From: Bacillus methanolicus
GTDB lineage: Bacteria > Bacillota > Bacilli > Bacillales > Cytobacillaceae
Direction of reading: 5' to 3'
NCBI RefSeq assembly: GCF_008764295.1
Contig: NZ_VTQX01000012.1
Coordinates: 1-64,000, forward strand
DNA length: 64,000 nt
Under the pieces are notes generated by a model that was not told the DNA's origin, searched no databases, and saw only the letters and a list, made by a program, of their open reading frames with translations. The translations under genes were made by a program, and so were the position numbers. Shown here one piece after another: positions 49,142-62,087 of this stretch (position 1 is its first letter; every line of letters begins with the position of its first letter).

Positions 49142-50140
49142 CTAGTCGTTCTTTTTCCCATTTTCATCATCAGTTATTTTACCGATCGAATCTCTCATAT
49201 CGGTATCCGCTGAAATATTTTGAATATTCATATAATCCATTACACCGATATTTCCAGATTTAAGCGCTTCTGCCATCGCAAGTGGTACAGTTGCTTCGGC
49301 TTCGACCACTTTTGCTCTCATTTCTTCGACACGCGCCTTCATTTCTTGCTCTTGGGCTACTGCCATTGCACGACGTTCTTCTGCCTTTGCTTGTGCAATT
49401 TTCTTATCCGCTTCAGCTTGCTCTGTTTGTAACTCAGCTCCGATATTTTTACCGATATCAACATCTGCAATATCGATCGAAAGAATTTCAAAGGCAGTTC
49501 CAGAATCTAAACCTTTTGACAAAACTGTTTGAGAAATCATATCAGGATTTTCTAATACTTTTTTATGGTTGTCAGACGAACCGATGGTCGAGACAATTCC
49601 CTCACCAACACGGGCAATGACTGTTTCTTCACCCGCACCACCGACGAGACGCTCAATATTTGCGCGAACGGTGATTCTTGCTTTTGCTTTCACTTCAATC
49701 CCATCCATCGCCACACCGGCAATAAATGGAGTTTCAATTACTTTTGGATTTACGCTCATTTGCACCGCTTCAAGAACATCACGGCCCGCTAAATCAATTG
49801 CGGCACAGCGTTCAAAAGAAAGCTCAATATTTGCTCTTTGCGCTGCAATTAGTGCATTTACCACTCTATCGACATTACCACCAGCAAGGTAATGACTTTC
49901 CAATTGGTTCGTTGTAACATTAAGTCCCGCTTTATGGGCTTTAATTAACGGATTAATAACTCGGCTTGGAATAACTCTTCGTAATCTCATTCCAATAAGT
50001 GTGAAGATGCTAACTTTCACTCCTGCTGCGAGCGCTGAAATCCACAGCATCACTGGTACAAATGTTAGTAACACGGCGATGAGAATAATACCGAGTACTA
50101 TTGCCACTAATAAAAATATCGTTGGTGCATCAATAGGCAT
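49142..50140 (-). CDS. floA: FloA, flotillin-like scaffold protein
   Basis: 332 residues, DUF1432/SPFH-like. N-terminal membrane-inserting hairpin to about residue 45, SPFH-like domain, then a long alanine/glutamate coiled coil ([20 protein letters not shown]) typical of flotillins. It organises membrane microdomains. Adjacent NfeD-type partner yqeZ precedes it by 18 bases, as in B. subtilis. Confidence 0.96.
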   Translation of the reverse strand: MPIDAPTIFLLVAIVLGIILIAVLLTFVPVMLWISALAAGVKVSIFTLIGMRLRRVIPSRVINPLIKAHKAGLNVTTNQLESHYLAGGNVDRVVNALIAAQRANIELSFERCAAIDLAGRDVLEAVQMSVNPKVIETPFIAGVAMDGIEVKAKARITVRANIERLVGGAGEETVIARVGEGIVSTIGSSDNHKKVLENPDMISQTVLSKGLDSGTAFEILSIDIADVDIGKNIGAELQTEQAEADKKIAQAKAEERRAMAVAQEQEMKARVEEMRAKVVEAEATVPLAMAEALKSGNIGVMDYMNIQNISADTDMRDSIGKITDDENGKKND

Positions 50141-50158
50141 ATTGTTTCCTCCTTAAAG

Positions 50159-51517
50159 CTATTCTTTATTTAAATTTGGTATTTCTCGAACAACAATTCT
50201 TGCTCCTTCTACTTTAACAATTTTAACCATTTTATTTTTTTCAATATAAGATCCTTCGCTAACAACGTCAAGGCGCTCATCTTCAACAAGCACAGTTCCT
50301 GATGGTCGCAATGCGGTTAACGTTTGCCCAACAAGACCAATAAGCTCTGTTCTCGTTTTATTCGATACATAGCCGCTTTCTGTATTCGTAGAGTCTCTCA
50401 ACACAATCTTCCTGAATATTTTCATCTTTTTACCAAACACCTTTATCATTAAGATAGAAGCTAAAATGGACACTCCAATGGCGATTAGTAAAGATATTCC
50501 CATGTAGACCACATTATCCGTGGCAAGGAACAAACTCGCCAATATGGAAATAAACCCTATTATTCCTGCTACTCCTCCCGGCAGGAATAACTCCAGGATA
50601 ATAAGTGCTACCCCGAGGACAAATAAGATTAGCGTCTCATAGCCGGCAAGGCCTGCCACTAAATGACCATAAAAGAACAATAAGAGCGCCGAGATTCCCA
50701 TGAATCCAGGAATGCCAAAACCAGGTGAATATAGTTCGAGAACTAATCCTAAGCTCCCTACAGATAGCAAAATAGGAATGACAATTGGATTCGTTATAAA
50801 TCTTGCCAATTTCTCAGCAAAACTTTCATCAAGAGTACGAATTTCAGCGTTTGGATAGCCGATTTGTACTAATACTTCATCAATTGAAGCGACGGTACCT
50901 TCAGAGTATCCAACCTCAAATGCTTGATCAGATGTCAAGGTTAAAAGCTTTCCTTTCGGAGCACCTAGATCAGGCAAATCGACATCCACATCTGCCATGG
51001 CTAATGCATAAATTGGATCGCGGCCGTTTTGCTCCGCAGCTCCTTTCATTGCGCTCAGCCAATACGATTGCGCTTTTTGATCCGCTGCATTGCCTTCTGA
51101 ATCAATAATTGCAGCCGCCCCCATCGTTGCACCTGGTACCATGTATATCTCATCCGTGTTTAACGAGATGAAAGCACCTGCAGATAAGGCATCTTTATTA
51201 ATAAATGAGACCGTTTTAACAGATGTAGATGTGAACAATTTCCCAATTTCACCTGCTGCATCAACAGCTCCACCAGGCGTATTTATTTCAAAAATAATCG
51301 CTTTCGCATTTTCCTTCTCCGCAGTTTCTACTCCCCGCTTTAAGAAAGATGATAAGCCTTTCTCAACAGAATTTTCGATTGGTACAACGTAAACTACATC
51401 ATTATCAGCTTTCCCGTGAAATGGCAGTGATAGGATGATGAGGGCTGCTAGAAAAGAAAGGAGCGTAACTACCCTTCTGAGCCTCAAATGGCTTTGCACA
51501 ATCTTCCCCCCTCTCAT
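50159..51517 (-). CDS. yqeZ: NfeD1b/YqeZ, membrane serine protease-like protein
   Basis: 452 residues. Signal/anchor helix near 17-35, ClpP-like domain with the serine in DALSAGAFIS and NTPGGAVDA oxyanion region, then four membrane helices from about 230 to 355 and a C-terminal OB-fold (GLVGQTLTALRPSGTV). NfeD proteins partner flotillins/stomatins. Start at 51517 follows GGGGGGAA-like sequence. It probably opens the yqeZ-floA operon. Confidence 0.92.
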   Translation of the reverse strand: MRGGKIVQSHLRLRRVVTLLSFLAALIILSLPFHGKADNDVVYVVPIENSVEKGLSSFLKRGVETAEKENAKAIIFEINTPGGAVDAAGEIGKLFTSTSVKTVSFINKDALSAGAFISLNTDEIYMVPGATMGAAAIIDSEGNAADQKAQSYWLSAMKGAAEQNGRDPIYALAMADVDVDLPDLGAPKGKLLTLTSDQAFEVGYSEGTVASIDEVLVQIGYPNAEIRTLDESFAEKLARFITNPIVIPILLSVGSLGLVLELYSPGFGIPGFMGISALLLFFYGHLVAGLAGYETLILFVLGVALIILELFLPGGVAGIIGFISILASLFLATDNVVYMGISLLIAIGVSILASILMIKVFGKKMKIFRKIVLRDSTNTESGYVSNKTRTELIGLVGQTLTALRPSGTVLVEDERLDVVSEGSYIEKNKMVKIVKVEGARIVVREIPNLNKE

Positions 51518-51834
51518 ATATAACGATAGTAATCAATACGGATGAAAGCGTGAAAAGGTTTCAAAATTCGTTACTTTTCTCTTTATACTCTACCACAATT
51601 AGGTCAAATAGTTTAATCAATTGCGCCAATTTAACGAAATATCTCTTAGCTAAGTAACAATATATCTTAGGTATGGAACAAATGCAAAAGTCAAATAAGA
51701 GTAGTTGTCTATTGAGCAGACGAAAATTGACTTTTAGACGTAAAGACTTATAAGAAGTAGCACACTATATAGACCGATAAATCAATCATTTCAATCACTC
51801 GTACTGTGCGGTCATATGTTAAAGAAGAGCGTAA
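51518..51834. other. Intergenic region upstream of yqeZ, no gene found
   Basis: About 320 AT-rich bases with no open frame of note or RNA structure. Probably holds the yqeZ promoter; a sigma-W type site (GAAACNT-like) was not recognised with confidence. Confidence 0.4.
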
Positions 51835-51865
51835 AAAGACCATAGAGACAAGCCCTATGGTCTTT
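51835..51865 (-). terminator. Terminator of rpsU-yqeY
   Basis: AAAGACCATAG and CTATGGTCTTT form an 11-bp stem; TTTTT follows on the minus strand. Confidence 0.9.
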
Positions 51866-51872
51866 AATACGT

Positions 51873-52316
51873 TTATGAAAGGTGTTGTTGTACAAGTTTA
51901 TTAACGAGTGATCCATCTGCTTTGCCTTTTACTTTCGGCATAATCGCAGCCATCACTTTTCCCATTTCAGCTTTTGAAGTTGCACCTACCTCTGCAACTG
52001 TCTCTTTGACAATATTAGAAATTTCCTCTTCAGATAGCTGTTTAGGCATATATTCTTCCACATACTGCAACTCAGTACGAATTTTTTCAACTAGGTCTTC
52101 GCGACCTGCTTTATCAAATTCATGGAGGGAATCCTTGCGTTGTTTTACTTCACGAGAAAGGACTGTTAACTCTTCGTCCTCGGATAACTCGTGACCAAGT
52201 TTAATCGCTTCATTTTGCAAAGAAGCCTTGACCATCCGAATAACGGAGAGTTTGTCTTTTTCTTTGTTTTTCATCGCCTGCTTCATATCCTGATTCAAAC
52301 GCTCGAGAAGACTCAT
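51873..52316 (-). CDS. yqeY: YqeY, GatB/YqeY-domain protein
   Basis: 147 residues, all GatB/YqeY fold ([17 protein letters not shown], then the C-terminal [21 protein letters not shown]). The same domain binds tRNA in GatB; free YqeY has unknown function. It lies 15 bases after rpsU on the same transcript. ATG follows GAGGGTG. Confidence 0.95.
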   Translation of the reverse strand: MSLLERLNQDMKQAMKNKEKDKLSVIRMVKASLQNEAIKLGHELSEDEELTVLSREVKQRKDSLHEFDKAGREDLVEKIRTELQYVEEYMPKQLSEEEISNIVKETVAEVGATSKAEMGKVMAAIMPKVKGKADGSLVNKLVQQHLS

Positions 52317-52331
52317 TACTTACACCCTCTC

Positions 52332-52505
52332 TTACCACTTACGTTTTCTTGCAGCTTCAGACTTTTTCTTACGCTTTACGCTAGGTTTTTCGTAGAATTC
52401 ACGCTTTCTAGCTTCTTGTATAGTACCCGATTTAGATACAGTACGTTTAAAACGACGAAGAGCATCTTCAAGTGATTCGTTTTTACGAACAACAGTTTTA
52501 GACAT
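52332..52505 (-). CDS. rpsU: 30S ribosomal protein S21
   Basis: 57 residues from ATG 52505 after GAGGGAGGGAAAG; ten codons upstream are open but not used. [20 protein letters not shown] and the basic [13 protein letters not shown] tail are the S21 signature. It sits on the 30S platform and helps initiation. First gene of rpsU-yqeY. Confidence 0.98.
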   Translation of the reverse strand: MSKTVVRKNESLEDALRRFKRTVSKSGTIQEARKREFYEKPSVKRKKKSEAARKRKW

Positions 52506-52759
52506 TCTCTTTCCCTCCCTCCGAACACAACACACTTACACTACATGAAACCATGTACTTTGCAATTATAATATAATGACGGGGCAAGGTCAACAGTATT
52601 CTCGCTCCTATTCCCTAACAAGGCCCCCAAATTATCCTATATTGAAAAGCTAATTGTTGTATTTTGTTGTAATTGGTATCATTATAAATTCCTCATGGGA
52701 TGAAATATATGCATGCTTGTCTTCTTTACGCCATAAAGTTTATGGAAAGGGTGATAAGC

Positions 52760-53692
52760 TTGCTTAACATTTTAGCATTTATCTTTTTTATCATTTTGTT
52801 TCTCACTGGGATGACTGTTTTAAGAACAGGCTTGTTTAATGCATCTGCCTCCTCTTCAAAACAATGGTTAATTAAACTTACAGATACTCCATTTAAAGGA
52901 ATGCTTGTCGGAACCGTTGTTACTGGAATCCTGCAATCAAGCTCAGCCGTTATGGTAATGACAATTGGTCTTATTGGAGCAAAAATGCTCACCTTTAGAC
53001 AGTCCATTGGCATTATTTTAGGAACGAATATTGGCACGACCTTTACCACTGAATTCATTACTTTTAACATCAATTCCGCAATAGTTCCGATTGTGATAGC
53101 AGGAGCGATTCTCGCATTAATGAAAAAAGCACTCCTGAAAAGTATCGGCTTCGTTTTACTTGGATTAGCCCTCATTTTTACAGCTATGAATGGATTTGAA
53201 CTTCTTGCTACACCAATTGCTGCCCTACCATGGATGAACGAGTACACTTCATTGCTTAATCAAAATCACCTTGCGAGCATCGTTGCAGGAATGATCATAA
53301 CCATGATTATTCAATCAAGCACAGCAACAACTGGGATTGCAATGGGCTTTTTAAGCAGCTCTGTAATCGGAATTGATGCTGGAATTTCCATTATGCTTGG
53401 AGCCAATATTGGTACCTGCATTACTGCTTTTCTTGCCAGCATTGGCGGAGGTAATGAATCAAAGCTCTGTGCCTATGCCCATATATGGTTGAATCTTCTT
53501 GGAGTATTGTTGTTCTATCCATTTATTCCTTACTTATCGGAACTCGCGCATAAACTTGCAACGCAACCAGATGTCCAATTAGCTCATATTAGTTTGATCT
53601 TTAATTGCATTTCATCGCTCATCGTCCTACCTTTTGCAAACAAATTTGCCGATATAATGCTAAAAATTCATCAGATAAAAAAGATTGAGTGA
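52760..53692 (+). CDS. yqeW: YqeW, Na+/phosphate cotransporter
   Basis: 310 residues from TTG 52760, spaced five bases from AAAGGGTGA; earlier ATGs at 52700 and 52742 do not have such a site, and the B. subtilis protein is 307 residues. Two Na/Pi repeats with LQSSSAVMVMT and IQSSTATTGIA, each followed by GTNIGTTFTTE or GANIGTC. Unlike the protein at 12186 it has no PhoU domain. Likely brings in or exports phosphate with sodium. Same place as in B. subtilis. Confidence 0.9.
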   Translation: MLNILAFIFFIILFLTGMTVLRTGLFNASASSSKQWLIKLTDTPFKGMLVGTVVTGILQSSSAVMVMTIGLIGAKMLTFRQSIGIILGTNIGTTFTTEFITFNINSAIVPIVIAGAILALMKKALLKSIGFVLLGLALIFTAMNGFELLATPIAALPWMNEYTSLLNQNHLASIVAGMIITMIIQSSTATTGIAMGFLSSSVIGIDAGISIMLGANIGTCITAFLASIGGGNESKLCAYAHIWLNLLGVLLFYPFIPYLSELAHKLATQPDVQLAHISLIFNCISSLIVLPFANKFADIMLKIHQIKKIE

Positions 53693-53711
53693 ACCCACTC
53701 AATCTTTTTTT
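53677..53711 (+). terminator. Terminator of yqeW
   Basis: AAAAAAGATTGAGT, loop GAACCC, ACTCAATCTTTTTTT; it overlaps the last codons and stop of yqeW. Confidence 0.92.
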
Positions 53712-53854
53712 AAGCTTTATTAATACTTCCGTGTTGATTATTGGCTATTTTCTTAATTCCATGAACCAAGAATTCACTTAACTATACGAAATTGATTTAC
53801 TCAACATAGTGTTTCATAAGGCCCTCGTTATAATCTAACATCCTCCTGCCTCTG

Positions 53855-54526
53855 TTAATAATCAGAGTTTGAAGTTAATCCTTGTACAATTGCGATTCCA
53901 GAGCTTGCCCCAATTCTTGTCGCACCAGCGTCAATCATATTTTTGGCATCTTCAGCACTTCTCACTCCTCCAGATGCTTTTACCCCAATATCCGGTCCAA
54001 CAACTTTTCTCATAAGGCGTATGTCTTCAATCGTTGCTCCTCCTGTTGAAAACCCGGTCGATGTTTTCACAAAATCGGCACCAGCTTTGACAGATAATTC
54101 ACAAGCAGTCACTTTTTCTTCCTCAGTAAGTAGGGACGTTTCAATAATCACTTTCGTTAGTGCTTTACCTTTAGCCGCTTCAACAACCGCACGAATATCC
54201 GCTTCAACTAAATCGGTATCACCACTCTTTAAAGCACCTATATTAATTACCATATCTACTTCTGTTGCCCCGTTCTCGATTGTGTTTTTCGTTTCAAAAG
54301 CTTTTGTTTCCGAAGTAGTTGCTCCTAACGGAAAGCCGATTACCGTACAAACCTTGACATCGGTATCATCTAAAAGTGCACTTGCATAGCGAACCCATGC
54401 AGGATTCACACAAACAGAAGCAAACCCATATTCCTTTGCTTCTAAGCAAAGCTTTTCAATCTGCCCTTCTTTCGCATCCGCTTTCAATAATGTATGATCA
54501 ATATAGCTGGCAATTGTTTGTTCCAT
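53855..54526 (-). CDS. deoC: DeoC, deoxyribose-phosphate aldolase
   Basis: 223 residues. TIM barrel with the Schiff-base lysine in FVKTSTGFS, plus [21 protein letters not shown] and GVKASGGVR. It cleaves deoxyribose-5-phosphate to glyceraldehyde-3-phosphate and acetaldehyde in nucleoside catabolism. ATG after AAGGGGC. No other deo gene is next to it, as in the yqe region of other Bacillaceae. Confidence 0.96.
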   Translation of the reverse strand: MEQTIASYIDHTLLKADAKEGQIEKLCLEAKEYGFASVCVNPAWVRYASALLDDTDVKVCTVIGFPLGATTSETKAFETKNTIENGATEVDMVINIGALKSGDTDLVEADIRAVVEAAKGKALTKVIIETSLLTEEEKVTACELSVKAGADFVKTSTGFSTGGATIEDIRLMRKVVGPDIGVKASGGVRSAEDAKNMIDAGATRIGASSGIAIVQGLTSNSDY

Positions 54527-54828
54527 ATTTTTAAGCCCCTTCCCAATAACATTAAGTTGTACGTACCTCTCTCATCATATCATTGAAGCTTTCCTTTTTC
54601 GAGTTTATTTTTTGTCATTTTTACTAAAATAACCGATTACCTTTCAGAATGGAAAAAATATTTGGTCAGTAAAGTTTCGCTGCTTTTCTGTCCTTTTAGA
54701 GTGCATCATATAATTTAATTTCCAATCTCATAATTCACCTAAAATAAAGAGGATACTACAAAGAAAAACTGAAAACTTAAAACCTCAAATTTCTATGTTA
54801 GCCGTCAATACAAGAATTAAACAGAAAG
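54527..54828. other. Intergenic region upstream of deoC, no gene found
   Basis: About 300 AT-rich bases between deoC and the mtaB terminator. No frame, repeat or RNA element recognised. Confidence 0.4.
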
Positions 54829-54867
54829 TAAAAAGATGTCCAAAAGGTGTAGCTTTTAGGACATCTT
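54829..54867 (-). terminator. Terminator after mtaB
   Basis: AAGATGTCC pairs with GGACATCTT, extended by AAAAG/CTTTT around one bulge; TTTTTAC follows on the minus strand. Confidence 0.8.
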
Positions 54868-54880
54868 CTTATGGGAACAA

Positions 54881-56230
54881 CTATACTGCTGTTTCTTGAA
54901 CCTCTACATCATTTATGACACGAACAAATTGGCCTTCATTATATGGGTAGCCTGCCCGTTCAATCTTAACTTTAACAATTTTTCCAATCATGTCTTCAGT
55001 GCCTTTAAAAACAACTTTTAAATAGTTATCTGTATATCCTTCATACATCTCACCATTTGGATCATCCTTGAATTTTTCTTCAGGAATCACCTCAAGAACT
55101 TCATTTTCAAATTGGGAAGCATATTCTTTCGCTAATTGATCCGAAAGCGCGATGAGGCGATGGACTCTTTCATTTTTCACATCCTCATCTACTTGATCCT
55201 CCATTCTCGCAGCTGGAGTACCTGTTCTTTTAGAGTACGGGAACACGTGAAGCTCAGAGAATTGATGCTTTTTAATAAAATTGTAAGTTTCCATGAACTC
55301 TTCCTCTGTTTCTCCCGGGAAACCAACGATCACATCTGAAGTGACCGCAAGGCCAGGAAGTACTTCCTTTAAACGCTCTAATCTTTCCGCAAAGAATTCC
55401 ATTGTATACTTGCGACGCATTCTTTTTAATACCGTATTTGAGCCAGATTGGATCGGAATGTGTAGATGTCTTACGATGACATTTGATTGATCGATAACTT
55501 CAATTACTTCATCCGTAATCTGACTTGCTTCAATGGATGAGATACGAAGGCGCTTCAATCCTTTTACTTGAGCTTCTAAGTCTCTTAAAAGAGAAGCAAG
55601 ATTATAATCCTTCATGTCTTCTCCATATCCACCTGTATGAATTCCTGTTAAAACAATTTCTTGATATCCAGCATTCACCAACTGCTGTGCTTGACGGATA
55701 ACCTCTTGTGGATCACGTGATCTCATGAGTCCGCGTGCCCAAGGAATGATGCAAAATGTACAGAAATTATTGCAGCCTTCTTGAATTTTCAAAGAGGCTC
55801 TCGTGCGATCTGTAAAAGCAGGCACATCTAATTCTTCATAAACGCGATTTTTCATGATATTTCCGACACCATTAATCGGCTGACGTTCCACCTTATATTG
55901 CTCAATATACTCAAGCATTTTCACCCGATCCTGAGTACCGACAACAATATCCACTCCTGGAATCGCCATGATTTCTGCTGGTGAAGTTTGCGCATAACAG
56001 CCTGTTACACAAATAACCGCATCAGGATTCTTTCTAATGGCGCGTCTAATCACTTGCCGGCTTTTCTTGTCTCCAGTATTTGTAACAGTACATGTATTGA
56101 TGACATAAACATCCGCTCGGGATTCAAAATCTGTTCGGTCATACCCTTGCTCTTTAAATAATTGCCAAATGGCCTCTGTCTCATAATGATTGACTTTACA
56201 TCCTAATGTATGAAAGGCAACTGATGCCAT
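54881..56230 (-). CDS. mtaB: MtaB, tRNA t6A37 methylthiotransferase
   Basis: 449 residues. N-terminal MTTase domain with GCKVN, NTCTVTNTGD and GCYAQ (second cluster), radical-SAM CNNFCTFC at about 150, and a C-terminal TRAM RNA-binding domain. It thiomethylates t6A37 to ms2t6A in tRNA-Lys. Last gene of the dnaJ-prmA-rsmE-mtaB unit, six bases after rsmE. Confidence 0.95.
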   Translation of the reverse strand: MASVAFHTLGCKVNHYETEAIWQLFKEQGYDRTDFESRADVYVINTCTVTNTGDKKSRQVIRRAIRKNPDAVICVTGCYAQTSPAEIMAIPGVDIVVGTQDRVKMLEYIEQYKVERQPINGVGNIMKNRVYEELDVPAFTDRTRASLKIQEGCNNFCTFCIIPWARGLMRSRDPQEVIRQAQQLVNAGYQEIVLTGIHTGGYGEDMKDYNLASLLRDLEAQVKGLKRLRISSIEASQITDEVIEVIDQSNVIVRHLHIPIQSGSNTVLKRMRRKYTMEFFAERLERLKEVLPGLAVTSDVIVGFPGETEEEFMETYNFIKKHQFSELHVFPYSKRTGTPAARMEDQVDEDVKNERVHRLIALSDQLAKEYASQFENEVLEVIPEEKFKDDPNGEMYEGYTDNYLKVVFKGTEDMIGKIVKVKIERAGYPYNEGQFVRVINDVEVQETAV

Positions 56231-56236
56231 TTATCT

Positions 56237-56980
56237 TCACCCCATTAATTCAGTTTGAAAAGAAACAGCAGCTAATGCATACAATGGTGCTGTTTCTGTT
56301 CTTAAAATTCTCGGACCTAAACTACAAGAAAGGAACCCAGCATCATTTAACAGATGTATTTCTTCCTCTGTTAATCCACCCTCCGGTCCAAATATGAAGA
56401 GAATGGATTGACCCGTCTTCATTTCTTTTAATACAGAAGAAAGAACAGATGCTTCCCCTTGCTTCGCACTTTCTTCATAAGCCACCAATTTATAATCATA
56501 ACTTTCACTGAGATCGACAAGTTTTTTTAAGGAAATTGGCTGGTGTACTTCTGGCCACATATGACGATGGGATTGTTCAGCCGCTTCCTTTGCAATCCGA
56601 TTCCAGCGCTCAACCTTTTTTGATGCCTTTTTCTCATCCCATTTCACAATCGAGCGAGATGCAGTAAAAGGGATAAACTTGGCTGCCCCTAATTCCGTCC
56701 CTTTTTGGATAATCCACTCCAGTTTATCCCCTTTGGGCAGACCGCTCGCAATGGTTACCTGTATCGGCATTTCAACAGAAGCTTCTTCCCATTTTACAAC
56801 TTTTGCAACGACTTGTTGATCGGTAATTTCTTCTATCCGACAGAGAGCACTTCTGCCATTGTTTACACAATAGATTTCATCATCCACTTGCAAACGCATC
56901 ACCTTGACAATATGATGGCGATCATCATCGGATATATAGAAACGATTATCTTGGAAATTCCTCACAAAATATCGCTGCAT
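56237..56980 (-). CDS. rsmE: RsmE, 16S rRNA U1498 N3-methyltransferase
   Basis: 247 residues from ATG 56980 after AGAGGTGC; 16 earlier codons are open without a site. N-terminal PUA-like domain, then a SPOUT knot with FIFGPEGGLTEEEI, SCSLGPRILRTETAP at the C-terminus. It methylates U1498 of 16S rRNA. It begins 17 bases after prmA. Confidence 0.96.
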   Translation of the reverse strand: MQRYFVRNFQDNRFYISDDDRHHIVKVMRLQVDDEIYCVNNGRSALCRIEEITDQQVVAKVVKWEEASVEMPIQVTIASGLPKGDKLEWIIQKGTELGAAKFIPFTASRSIVKWDEKKASKKVERWNRIAKEAAEQSHRHMWPEVHQPISLKKLVDLSESYDYKLVAYEESAKQGEASVLSSVLKEMKTGQSILFIFGPEGGLTEEEIHLLNDAGFLSCSLGPRILRTETAPLYALAAVSFQTELMG

Positions 56981-56997
56981 ATTAAGCACCTCTTTAA

Positions 56998-57936
56998 CTA
57001 AATTCGTTTTGCAATAAACGCAACCCAATCTTCCATTTGAATGGTTTCAACAATTTCAAATCCCGATGTAATCATTGCTTCTTTAACCTCTTGCTTTTTT
57101 TGCAGAATAATTCCAGATGTAATGAAATATCCACCTTGTTTTACAATCCTTGCCGCATCATCTGTAAAACGCAGAATGACTTCCGCAAGAATATTAGCTA
57201 CCACTACATCAACAGGTCCTGTGATTCCATCAAGAAGGTTATTTTGAGATACTGTTGCTCGATCGTGGACTTTATTTAGCTTAATATTAATTCTTGCTGA
57301 ATTGACAGCCACTTCATCCAAGTCCAGTGCTTGTATTTTTTCTGCTCCTAATAAACCGGCAGCAATACTTAACACACCAGAACCCGTTCCAACGTCAACA
57401 ACATGATCACCTTGTCTGACCGTTCTCTCGAGTGCCTGTATACACATGACGGTTGTTGGGTGGGTTCCAGTCCCAAAGGCCATCCCAGGATCTAATTCAA
57501 TAATAAGTTCATCACTATGAACAGGTGTATACTCTTCCCATGTAGGAACGATTGTAAATTTTTCTGAGATCTTTACAGGGTGGTAGTACTTTTTCCAAGC
57601 TGTCGCCCACTCTTCTTCATTGACCTCGCTAATCGTAACAGTATTTTTCCCAATATCAATATTGTGAAGAATTAATCCATTAATCGCTTCTTTTATCTCT
57701 TCAACTGTTTCACCTAAAAAGCTATTAACTGGTAAATAAGCTTTAATTATTACTCCCTCTTCAGGGTAGTCGTCAGGGTTCAATTGGTAGATTTCACCGA
57801 AGTGGTCTTCCCTCTCCTTCTCAAGCTCAAAAGGGTCCTCTATGACAACACCAGAGGCACCAGCTTCATGTAAAATATTTGAGATCGGTTCAACCGCCTC
57901 ATTTGTTGTATGAATGGCAATTTCAGACCACTTCAT
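56998..57936 (-). CDS. prmA: PrmA, ribosomal protein L11 methyltransferase
   Basis: 312 residues. N-terminal substrate-binding domain ([17 protein letters not shown]) and a Rossmann SAM domain with [27 protein letters not shown] and VVANILAEV. It trimethylates ribosomal protein L11. Cotranscribed with dnaJ, 52 bases upstream. Confidence 0.96.
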   Translation of the reverse strand: MKWSEIAIHTTNEAVEPISNILHEAGASGVVIEDPFELEKEREDHFGEIYQLNPDDYPEEGVIIKAYLPVNSFLGETVEEIKEAINGLILHNIDIGKNTVTISEVNEEEWATAWKKYYHPVKISEKFTIVPTWEEYTPVHSDELIIELDPGMAFGTGTHPTTVMCIQALERTVRQGDHVVDVGTGSGVLSIAAGLLGAEKIQALDLDEVAVNSARINIKLNKVHDRATVSQNNLLDGITGPVDVVVANILAEVILRFTDDAARIVKQGGYFITSGIILQKKQEVKEAMITSGFEIVETIQMEDWVAFIAKRI

Positions 57937-57988
57937 TCTACCAACTCCGTTTCTTTAATTACTCCTAAAACACTGTAAAATTCTTGCT

Positions 57989-59116
57989 TTATTCACCTTT
58001 AAATGCTCTTTTTACTTTTGAAAAAAAACCTTCTTCTTGATCCCCTTGAGGGACTTTTCCACTTACTTCAGCAAATTCCTGTAACAATTGCTTTTGCTTT
58101 TCAGTTAACTTCGTTGGGGTGACAATGCGCATAATAACATGCTGATCACCAACTCCATATCCCCTTACATTAGGAACTCCTTTTCCACGAAGACGGAATT
58201 TTGTACCGGTTTGTGTACCTGCTGGAACCTTAAGCTTCACCTTGCCATGCAGCGTTGGTACTTCTATCTCATCACCAAGAGCCGCCTGAACAAACGTGAT
58301 CGGCATTTCACAATAAATATCATCCTCATCCCGTTCAAAGAATTCATGAGAGCGAACGTGGAATACGACATATAGATCCCCAGCCGGACCACCGTTAATG
58401 CCAGGCTCTCCTTGTCCTGATACTCTTAGCTGTTGACCGTCATCAATTCCAGCGGGAATTTTGACATGAATTTTGCGACGTTTTTTCACTTTCCCTGTGC
58501 CACCACATGTCGAGCATTTATGCTTAATTTCTTTGCCTGTACCGTTACAATGATGACAAACTCTACGGTTTACTATTCTTCCAAAAGGAGTATTCTGTTC
58601 TACATTCAATTGACCGCTACCATTACAGTGCTTACAAGTTTCCGGCTTCGTTCCCGGTCTGGCTCCACTTCCAAGACAAGTATCACATGTTTCTTCGCGT
58701 GGAATTTCAATGTCTGTTTCTTTCCCAAATACCGCTTCTTCAAAAGAAAGCGTCATCGTATACTGAAGGTCTGCACCTTGCCTAGGCGCATTTGGATCAC
58801 GACGTCTGGAACCACCGCCGCCAAAGAACGTTTCAAATATATCCTCAAAGCCACCGAAACCGCCTCCACCAAAGCCTCCACCACCGAAGCCTTGATTTGG
58901 ATCAGTATGACCGAATTGGTCGTATTGTGAGCGCTTCGCATCATCGCTTAATACTTCATACGCTTCCTTCACTTCTTTAAATTTTTCGTCCGCATCTGCC
59001 TCTTTATTAATATCTGGGTGATATTTTTTTGATAACTTTCGATATGCTTTTTTTATTTCGTCTTTAGAAGCGGATTTGCTTACTCCTAAGACTTCATAAT
59101 AGTCTCTTTTACTCAA
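57989..59116 (-). CDS. dnaJ: DnaJ, Hsp40 co-chaperone
   Basis: 375 residues, as in B. subtilis, from TTG 59116 ([11 protein letters not shown]); a GTG at 59125 is the earlier alternative. J-domain with HPD at 33-35, Gly/Phe region near 75-105, four zinc repeats ([32 protein letters not shown]), then the C-terminal substrate domains. It stimulates DnaK ATPase and delivers clients. It is separated from dnaK by a terminator and has its own promoter. Confidence 0.97.
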   Translation of the reverse strand: MSKRDYYEVLGVSKSASKDEIKKAYRKLSKKYHPDINKEADADEKFKEVKEAYEVLSDDAKRSQYDQFGHTDPNQGFGGGGFGGGGFGGFEDIFETFFGGGGSRRRDPNAPRQGADLQYTMTLSFEEAVFGKETDIEIPREETCDTCLGSGARPGTKPETCKHCNGSGQLNVEQNTPFGRIVNRRVCHHCNGTGKEIKHKCSTCGGTGKVKKRRKIHVKIPAGIDDGQQLRVSGQGEPGINGGPAGDLYVVFHVRSHEFFERDEDDIYCEMPITFVQAALGDEIEVPTLHGKVKLKVPAGTQTGTKFRLRGKGVPNVRGYGVGDQHVIMRIVTPTKLTEKQKQLLQEFAEVSGKVPQGDQEEGFFSKVKRAFKGE

Positions 59117-59151
59117 CCTTACCACTCCCCGAATCCATTCGCATAAAGGTT

Positions 59152-59181
59152 ATTTTAACACTCAAACTTGCAGAAGTGCAA
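59152..59181 (-). promoter_or_regulatory. Promoter of dnaJ-prmA-rsmE-mtaB
   Basis: On the minus strand TTGCAC at 59181-59176, 18 bp, then TAAAAT at 59157-59152 with TG one base before (extended -10). It lies just after the dnaK terminator, so dnaJ can be transcribed independently. Confidence 0.6.
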
Positions 59182-59207
59182 ATAAATCTATCACTAGACC
59201 TTACATA

Positions 59208-59240
59208 GAAAAAGCCAAAGTCATAAAGACAGTGACTTTG
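59208..59240 (-). terminator. Terminator between dnaK and dnaJ
   Basis: CAAAGTCA and TGACTTTG pair across a nine-base loop; GCTTTTTC follows on the minus strand. The stem is short, so some readthrough into dnaJ is likely. Confidence 0.7.
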
Positions 59241-59273
59241 ACCTTTCGATATTCTATATTCTATATTTAATGA

Positions 59274-61370
<2,097 letters not shown>

Positions 61371-61399
61371 TTATTATGTAATCATTTTTTCTCTATTTT

Positions 61400-62011
61400 T
61401 TACTGATTAACTTTAACCATTGCTGGACGAATGACACGATCCTTTAACACATATCCTTTTTGAAACTCTTCCACGACAATGTTCGAATCATATCCCTCTT
61501 CCGCAACCTGCATAACCGCTTGATGGAAGTTCGGATCAAACTCCTTCCCTTCCGATTCAATCACTTCTACGCCTTCTTTCTTTAAAGCATCAAGGAGACT
61601 GCGATAAATCATTTCCATGCCTTGGAGTAAGGATTTCGTCTGTTCATGATCGGTCTCTACATTCAATGCACGTTCAAAGTTATCTAATACAGGCAGAATA
61701 TCAGAAATTAAATTTTGTGCTCTATATTTTTGCGCCGCTTCATAATCCAGTCTAGCTCGGCGGCGAGAGTTTTCAAAATCAGCTTGTAATCGAAGGTAGC
61801 GGTTTTCTTTTTCTTCCAACTCTTTTTGCAGAGCTGTAATCTGCTCTTCTAGCTGTGCAAGCTTCTCATCTTCAGCAGATGAAGAGTCCTCAGCTCCTTC
61901 TTCTTTCTCTTCATCAAAAATAGGTTCAATTTCTTCTTGAACATTTTGCTCTTCGTTGGTAGACACCGCTTCTTCCTCCAGTGTGTGTTTTTCTTCAGCC
62001 AACGTTTTCAC
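61400..62011 (-). CDS. grpE: GrpE, nucleotide exchange factor of DnaK
   Basis: 203 residues. A 60-residue acidic, disordered N-terminus, then the long dimer helix ([21 protein letters not shown]-like pattern) and C-terminal beta domain ending in VNQ. It releases ADP from DnaK. It follows hrcA after a 123-base spacer with a hairpin. Confidence 0.97.
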   Translation of the reverse strand: MKTLAEEKHTLEEEAVSTNEEQNVQEEIEPIFDEEKEEGAEDSSSAEDEKLAQLEEQITALQKELEEKENRYLRLQADFENSRRRARLDYEAAQKYRAQNLISDILPVLDNFERALNVETDHEQTKSLLQGMEMIYRSLLDALKKEGVEVIESEGKEFDPNFHQAVMQVAEEGYDSNIVVEEFQKGYVLKDRVIRPAMVKVNQ

Positions 62012-62087
62012 CTCCCTTTAAAGTAAACACTGACTAAATCTGTCAGCTAACATCTATGTAAATCGAAAAATGACAGCAATGCAAGGA

